DNA from: Microvirga pakistanensis | GTDB lineage: Bacteria > Pseudomonadota > Alphaproteobacteria > Rhizobiales > Beijerinckiaceae | Direction: 5' to 3' | DNA: 64,000 bases | Assembly (NCBI RefSeq): GCF_004458765.1 | Contig: NZ_SPJX01000652.1 | Coordinates: forward strand, 205,294 to 269,293 | Part shown: in pieces, positions 60,473 to 64,000 of the stretch | How the letters are laid out: the number at the start of each line of letters is the position of its first letter | How positions within the stretch are numbered: the stretch's first letter is position 1 | Program-made: the position numbers and the translations under genes | The notes under the pieces: generated by a model | What the model saw: only the letters and a program-made list of their open reading frames with translations | Told to the model about the DNA's origin: nothing | Database searches by the model: none

Positions 60473-60500
60473 CACCCTGGAGGCTTGCGCATCCAGGGTG
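60473..60500 (-). terminator. Hairpin after the disordered-protein gene
   Basis: CACCCTGGA and TCCAGGGTG form a 9-bp stem with a 10-base loop, 23 bases beyond the stop of the leftward gene. On the minus strand it is followed by ATTTCG, a weak T-tract. Confidence 0.55.
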
Positions 60501-60522
60501 AAAGGAAATTTGGTTGTCGCCG

Positions 60523-61137
60523 TCAGCGCTCTTCCGTCCCGCCCTTCGAGAGAGGACGCTGCTGCTGTCCGCCTCCGGCGCGGGCGGAGCGCTTCGGAGG
60601 CTTTTCGTCTCCCGTGGAGGACAGCGACTTCCCGCCGGATTGGCTCGCCGTCGGATGACCGCGCACGAGCGTGCCCTTGGGCACGTCCACCGCGTTGCCA
60701 GGCGCAGGCACGCGCTTGCGCGAGGCGGCTCCACCGCTCATGCCGGACGGGCCCGTCGCGCCCTCGGTTCTGGCGGGACGAGGCGCCGGGCTCTTGTTCG
60801 CGGTCGTCGACACGCCTTCGGCGATCTCCGCGTTCGACAGGGTGAAGCCGGCATCGTCGTCTTCCTCGTCCGGCACGTCCTTGAACGAGCGGATGCCCGC
60901 GTTGGAGCCGCTGGTCACGCGGCCGTCGTCCACGTGGTCGATGTCGAGGTCGGGATCGAGTTTCTTCGACGCGCCCATCACGCCTGTGGCTTTGGCCGCC
61001 GCACGCTTGGTGTTGCCGACGTCGTTGCGCTGAGTCGGGCCTGCGACGAAGTCATCGCCGCCTTCCTCCTGAACCAGTTCGTTCAGCACCTCGTCGACCG
61101 GCGGCTCTGGCGGGTTTCCGCGCTTGTCTCGCGCCAT
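60523..61137 (-). CDS. Hypothetical, probably disordered protein, 204 residues
   Basis: No recognised family. The sequence is rich in Gly, Asp, Glu, Ser, Pro and Arg, with little hydrophobic core. It has an acidic first half (VDEVLNELVQEEGGDD, DPDLDIDHVDDG, DVPDEEDDDAG) and a basic second half (RKRVPAPGNAV, PKRSARAGGGQQQRP). It is probably intrinsically disordered. AGGATGATCCG precedes the ATG at 61137. It lies between the TakP-like gene and DUF4142 on the same strand. Confidence 0.65.
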   Translation of the reverse strand: MARDKRGNPPEPPVDEVLNELVQEEGGDDFVAGPTQRNDVGNTKRAAAKATGVMGASKKLDPDLDIDHVDDGRVTSGSNAGIRSFKDVPDEEDDDAGFTLSNAEIAEGVSTTANKSPAPRPARTEGATGPSGMSGGAASRKRVPAPGNAVDVPKGTLVRGHPTASQSGGKSLSSTGDEKPPKRSARAGGGQQQRPLSKGGTEER

Positions 61138-61280
61138 CGGATCATCCTCTTCTTGGTTCTTGGGCTTTCGTTCTCGGGTTTTCCGGCGGGCTTGGGAAAA
61201 GGCCCGCGACTCTTCAGGCAACGACCTGTCGCAAGAGGGGTTCCGGCCCCGCGGCGCAAACCGGCGGAGCCTGGAACTCT

Positions 61281-62006
61281 TTAGCGGCCAAGCTCCTTCT
61301 GCATCGCTTCGAGCATGGCGATGTGCTCCCTGATCTGCCCGCGGGCGAGCTTGGCGATGTTGGTCATCTCGCGGCTGCCCGAGTTCTGCAGATAGGTCTC
61401 CTGCAGCTTCAGCAGTCTCTGGTGACCTTGGATCTGGAGGGCGACGTAGTCGCGGTCCAGGGCTGCGCCGGGCTGGGCCTTCGACAGGCGCTCCATGGCG
61501 GCGGAATCCTCCTGGCTCAATTCCGGTGCGGTGGATGCGGAGGCCTGTGCGCCTGCCGTGGTCGAAGCCGTCGCGGCCGGATCGGCGAAGGAATGCAGAA
61601 TGTCCGTCAGGTTGTTCTGCTCGCCGATCTCGAATTCCGCGAATTGCTTCACACGCGGATTCTGCGCCTTCGACAGGGCGAAGTTCGATTGTTGAAGCGA
61701 GACCGTGCTCAACGCGAGCGCCTGCTGAACGTATTGGCGGTCGGCTTGCGATTGCTGCTGGCCCTGCGCGGCGGGCGCGCTGTTGGCCTGGCCCTGGCGC
61801 ATGGGCGTCTGGGTGTCCTGCGGCGCGCCGCCCTGTTGCGTGCGCTGCTGGCGCTGTTCGGCGCCCTGTCCGAGAGCCTGGCTGGGCTGCGTTTCGGTGG
61901 CCTGCGGCGTCACCGGATAGGGGATGGCCTGGTTCTGCTGCTGTGCGAAGGCCGGAAGGGCGAAGGCAACGGCGATTCCGGCGATCGTGAGATGGCGAGA
62001 GGACAT
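61281..62006 (-). CDS. Exported DUF4142 protein
   Basis: A 241-residue protein with a signal peptide ending at PAFAQQ, an 80-residue Gln/Pro/Ala-rich linker and a helical ferritin-like DUF4142 domain (about 88-240): YVQQALALSTVSLQQSNFALSKAQNPRVKQFAEFEIGEQNNL and REHIAMLEAMQKEL. The function of this periplasmic domain is unknown; it is often seen near stress genes. GGAGA precedes the ATG. It is divergent from the HtrA-type protease. Confidence 0.83.
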   Translation of the reverse strand: MSSRHLTIAGIAVAFALPAFAQQQNQAIPYPVTPQATETQPSQALGQGAEQRQQRTQQGGAPQDTQTPMRQGQANSAPAAQGQQQSQADRQYVQQALALSTVSLQQSNFALSKAQNPRVKQFAEFEIGEQNNLTDILHSFADPAATASTTAGAQASASTAPELSQEDSAAMERLSKAQPGAALDRDYVALQIQGHQRLLKLQETYLQNSGSREMTNIAKLARGQIREHIAMLEAMQKELGR

Positions 62007-62139
62007 GCGGATTCTCCTGCAAGGATCTGTCGTGGCGAACGCGCGCAGGAGAATTTTGTTCGCGGCTTCATCCAGGGAGGAACGAAGTCTGCTCACGTGC
62101 GTCCCTTGTGAAGGTGTCCCATGCAGTGAAGGAGTTGAC

Positions 62140-63246
62140 ATGCAGGATCGGACAACGCGCGCAATCATGCTGGCGGTGGCGGTGCTGCTCGCGGTGCTCG
62201 TGGTCCAGCCCTACGTGAACGGCTATCTCTACTCCGCGCGGGAGCCGCGGCCGGTCGCGGCGCGCGGCGATCTGTCGGAGCTGGAGCGTTCGACGATCCG
62301 CGTGTTCGAAACCGTGGCGCCCTCCGTGGTGCAGGTGGTCAGCGTGTCGCGTCAGGGCCCCATGACGGAAGCGGAGCCGTCCGGTTCGGGAACCGGATTC
62401 ATCTGGGACGCGGCCGGGCATGTGGTGACCAACGAACACGTAGTGGCCAACGGCTCGGGCTTCGTGGTGCGTCTTGCCTCAGGCGAGGTCCTGCCCGCCG
62501 AAGTGGTCGGGCGTGCGCCCAACTACGACCTCGCGGTGCTGCGCCTCAACCGTCGCGGCGGTTTGCCCGCGCCCGTGTCGGTGGGCCGCTCGGCGGATCT
62601 GAAGGTCGGGCAGACGGCCTATGCCATCGGCAATCCGTTCGGACTCGATCAATCGCTCACCACCGGCATCATCAGCGCGCTCAAGCGGCGGCTGCCCACG
62701 AGCGGGGGGCGTGAGATCGCGGACGTGATCCAGACCGACGCCGCCATCAATCCCGGCAATTCCGGCGGGCCGCTGCTCGATTCCGCCGGGCGGCTGATCG
62801 GCGTCAACACGGCGATCTACTCGCCGTCGGGCACCAATGCCGGGATCGGCTTCGCGATACCGGTCGACGTGGTCAACCGGGTCGTGCCCGAGCTCATCCG
62901 CAACGGCCGCGTGCCCACCCCCGGCATCGGCATCCTGGCCGCCGACGAAACGGTGACGGCTCAGCTCGGCATCACGGGCGTGATCGTCGCCGGCGTGGCG
63001 CCGGGCTCGCCCGCGGAACGGGCCGGCCTGCGCGGGGTCGATCCCGCCGTCGGTGCCGTGGGCGATGTGATCGTCGGCATTGGGGACGAGCCCGTGCGGC
63101 GCCTGTCGGATCTCACCGACACCCTCGAGCGCACCGGAGCCGGTCGAACGGTCACGCTGAAAGTCATGCGCAACGATGCGACACGCAACGTCGAGGTTCA
63201 GGTGGTGGATATCGGGCAGGACACGCCGCGAGCTCGCAGGCCTTGA
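62140..63246 (+). CDS. DegP/HtrA-type serine protease with one PDZ domain
   Basis: A 368-residue envelope protease with an N-terminal membrane anchor (IMLAVAVLLAVLVVQPYV, no obvious cleavage site). The trypsin-like domain has a full triad: H100 (VTNEHVV), D130 (NYDLAVL) and S208 (GNSGGPLL). One PDZ domain follows (about 265-355: GVIVAGVAPGSPAERAGLRG). This single-PDZ, anchored layout resembles DegS more than soluble DegP. GGAG precedes the ATG. It likely handles misfolded periplasmic proteins or regulated cleavage. Confidence 0.9.
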   Translation: MQDRTTRAIMLAVAVLLAVLVVQPYVNGYLYSAREPRPVAARGDLSELERSTIRVFETVAPSVVQVVSVSRQGPMTEAEPSGSGTGFIWDAAGHVVTNEHVVANGSGFVVRLASGEVLPAEVVGRAPNYDLAVLRLNRRGGLPAPVSVGRSADLKVGQTAYAIGNPFGLDQSLTTGIISALKRRLPTSGGREIADVIQTDAAINPGNSGGPLLDSAGRLIGVNTAIYSPSGTNAGIGFAIPVDVVNRVVPELIRNGRVPTPGIGILAADETVTAQLGITGVIVAGVAPGSPAERAGLRGVDPAVGAVGDVIVGIGDEPVRRLSDLTDTLERTGAGRTVTLKVMRNDATRNVEVQVVDIGQDTPRARRP

Positions 63247-63340
63247 AGGTGCGGATCCGAGAACATTTATGTTGAATCTGCACGGCAACCATCCGGCCTG
63301 TGCCCCGTTAGCCCCCGAACCTCATCCAACGGAGGAGCGA

Positions 63341-63745
63341 ATGAGTCCTGAAGGCGCCGAAAACAGCATTCTGGTGCAAAGCTCGAATGTCGACCTGGGC
63401 GATGTGTTTCCCGATTTCGCGAGAACCAATATCCGCCAGGTGGCCGGAAAATATTTCGGACGGCTGAGCAATGCTTCTGTGCATGTGACCCGCGAGGGCA
63501 TCACCTACCGCTGCACGGTCAATATCCAGATGGGCGCGCTGAAGATGATGAGCGGCGAGGCCAAGAACAAGGACGTGTATGCCGCGTTCCGGCAGGCCCT
63601 GCAGAAGACGGCCAAGCAGCTTCGTCGTTCCAAGCGCGAGCTTCGTGAAGACAAGGCCGAGCGCCTCGACAAGGACATGCTCCTGCGAGAGGGCACGAGA
63701 GCACCCGCCCGCGACGAGGACGAGTTCCGCACGGCTGCGGAGTAG
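63341..63745 (+). CDS. Ribosome hibernation factor-like (S30AE/HPF/RaiA) protein
   Basis: A 134-residue protein matching the HPF/RaiA fold: VDLGDVFPDFARTNIRQVAGKYFGRLSNASVHVTRE, then NIQMGALKMMSGEAKNKDVYAAFRQALQKTAKQLRRSKRELRED. The alpha-beta pattern and the closing basic helix are those of S30AE proteins that bind the ribosomal decoding region in stasis. It lacks the extra dimerisation domain of long HPF. GGAGGA precedes the ATG. The family match is by eye. It sits beside clpB. Confidence 0.7.
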   Translation: MSPEGAENSILVQSSNVDLGDVFPDFARTNIRQVAGKYFGRLSNASVHVTREGITYRCTVNIQMGALKMMSGEAKNKDVYAAFRQALQKTAKQLRRSKRELREDKAERLDKDMLLREGTRAPARDEDEFRTAAE

Positions 63746-63756
63746 CGGTTTTCATT

Positions 63757-63787
63757 GATAAAAAAGGCCGGGCAGAACCCGGCCTTT
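63757..63787 (-). terminator. Terminator shared by HPF-like gene and clpB
   Basis: A perfect 10-bp stem AAAGGCCGGG/CCCGGCCTTT with a five-base loop. On the minus strand it runs into TTTTTT then ATC, an ideal terminator for clpB. On the plus strand it ends in TTTCAT and can also stop the HPF-like transcript. Confidence 0.85.
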
Positions 63788-63811
63788 CATGTATGAGGTG
63801 AGTGCTGCGGT

Positions 63812-64000
63812 TTAATTCAGCCGCACGCCTTCCGGCGCGCGCTCGGCAGCCTTCACCACGGTCCCGTCTCCGATCGTCAAGCCGATCGCTCCCGCATGCA
63901 CGGGCACGGTCTCGCCGTCCTTGATCTCGCCGGCGAGGATGGCCTCGGCCAGCGGGTCCTGCACGTACTTCTGGATCACGCGCTTCAAGGGGCGCGCGCC
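63812..64000 (-). CDS. clpB: ATP-dependent chaperone ClpB, C-terminal fragment (5' part beyond window)
   Basis: The last 62 residues of ClpB can be read on the minus strand up to a TAA at 63814-63812. They begin GARPLKRVIQKYVQDPLAEAILAG, the sensor-2 region of the second AAA domain, and end in a short C-terminal tail. ClpB disaggregates proteins with DnaK. The rest of the gene lies to the right of the window. Confidence 0.9.
   Translation of the reverse strand, partial: GARPLKRVIQKYVQDPLAEAILAGEIKDGETVPVHAGAIGLTIGDGTVVKAAERAPEGVRLN

Overview
This is a GC-rich chromosomal window from an alphaproteobacterium, most likely a Rhizobiales/Hyphomicrobiales member close to Methylobacteriaceae (Methylobacterium or Microvirga type). 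I base this on the gene order (aroK-aroB-CorC next to xerD; metX-metW; chorismate mutase-hisC-tyrC; GGCT-plsC-ydcF-ftsX-ftsE-hpt), on dispersed palindromic repeats of the kind found in rhizobial genomes, and on a squalene/C30-carotenoid cluster. The genus is inference. I recognised no rRNA, tRNA, CRISPR array, prophage or insertion sequence. The window cuts a GH3 beta-glucosidase at its left edge and clpB at its right edge.

Layout. 1-7 kb: periplasmic GH3 enzyme (partial), a hybrid histidine kinase with a decayed ATPase domain, a coupled amidoligase/glutamine-amidotransferase-like pair, and a MATE exporter. 7-17.5 kb: a tightly packed nine-gene minus-strand unit running crtN-like, DUF2141, methyltransferase, crtP-like, acyltransferase, GT2 glycosyltransferase, a fused hpnC-hpnD, hpnE, ispH. 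Read together it encodes isoprenoid supply (IspH), squalene synthesis (HpnD, HpnC, HpnE), then desaturation, oxidation, glycosylation and acylation of a C30 carotenoid. This is a squalene-route counterpart of the staphyloxanthin operon and the most interesting system here. 17.8-19.5 kb: RlpA-like lipoprotein, two small unknowns, a polyhydroxyalkanoate-system protein. 19.6-27.1 kb: a sugar island with a glycosyltransferase, UDP-galactopyranose mutase, a GH1-RmlD fusion and a convergent GH2 enzyme.

27.4-35.8 kb: small membrane protein, MscS-type channel with a CAP-domain lipoprotein, two ABC exporters (COG4178 type and NdvA-like) and an epoxide-hydrolase-like enzyme. 35.8-45.4 kb: core metabolism (CorC-type transporter, aroB, aroK, a 49-residue membrane protein coupled to xerD, metW, metX, chorismate mutase, hisC, tyrC), with repeat arrays between genes. 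45.5-53.7 kb: DUF2125 protein, gamma-glutamylcyclotransferase, plsC, ydcF-like, ftsX, ftsE, hpt, tspO and a Cys/Met-metabolism PLP enzyme.

53.9-64 kb: Tat-exported CpdB-type nucleotidase, an unknown exported protein, YihY, an EamA permease, a 54-residue protein missed by length cut-offs, an orphan TakP-like TRAP binding protein, and a stress-flavoured end (disordered protein, DUF4142, DegP/HtrA protease, ribosome-hibernation-like protein, clpB). Many neighbours overlap by 4 bases (ATGA), so the operon assignments are well supported.
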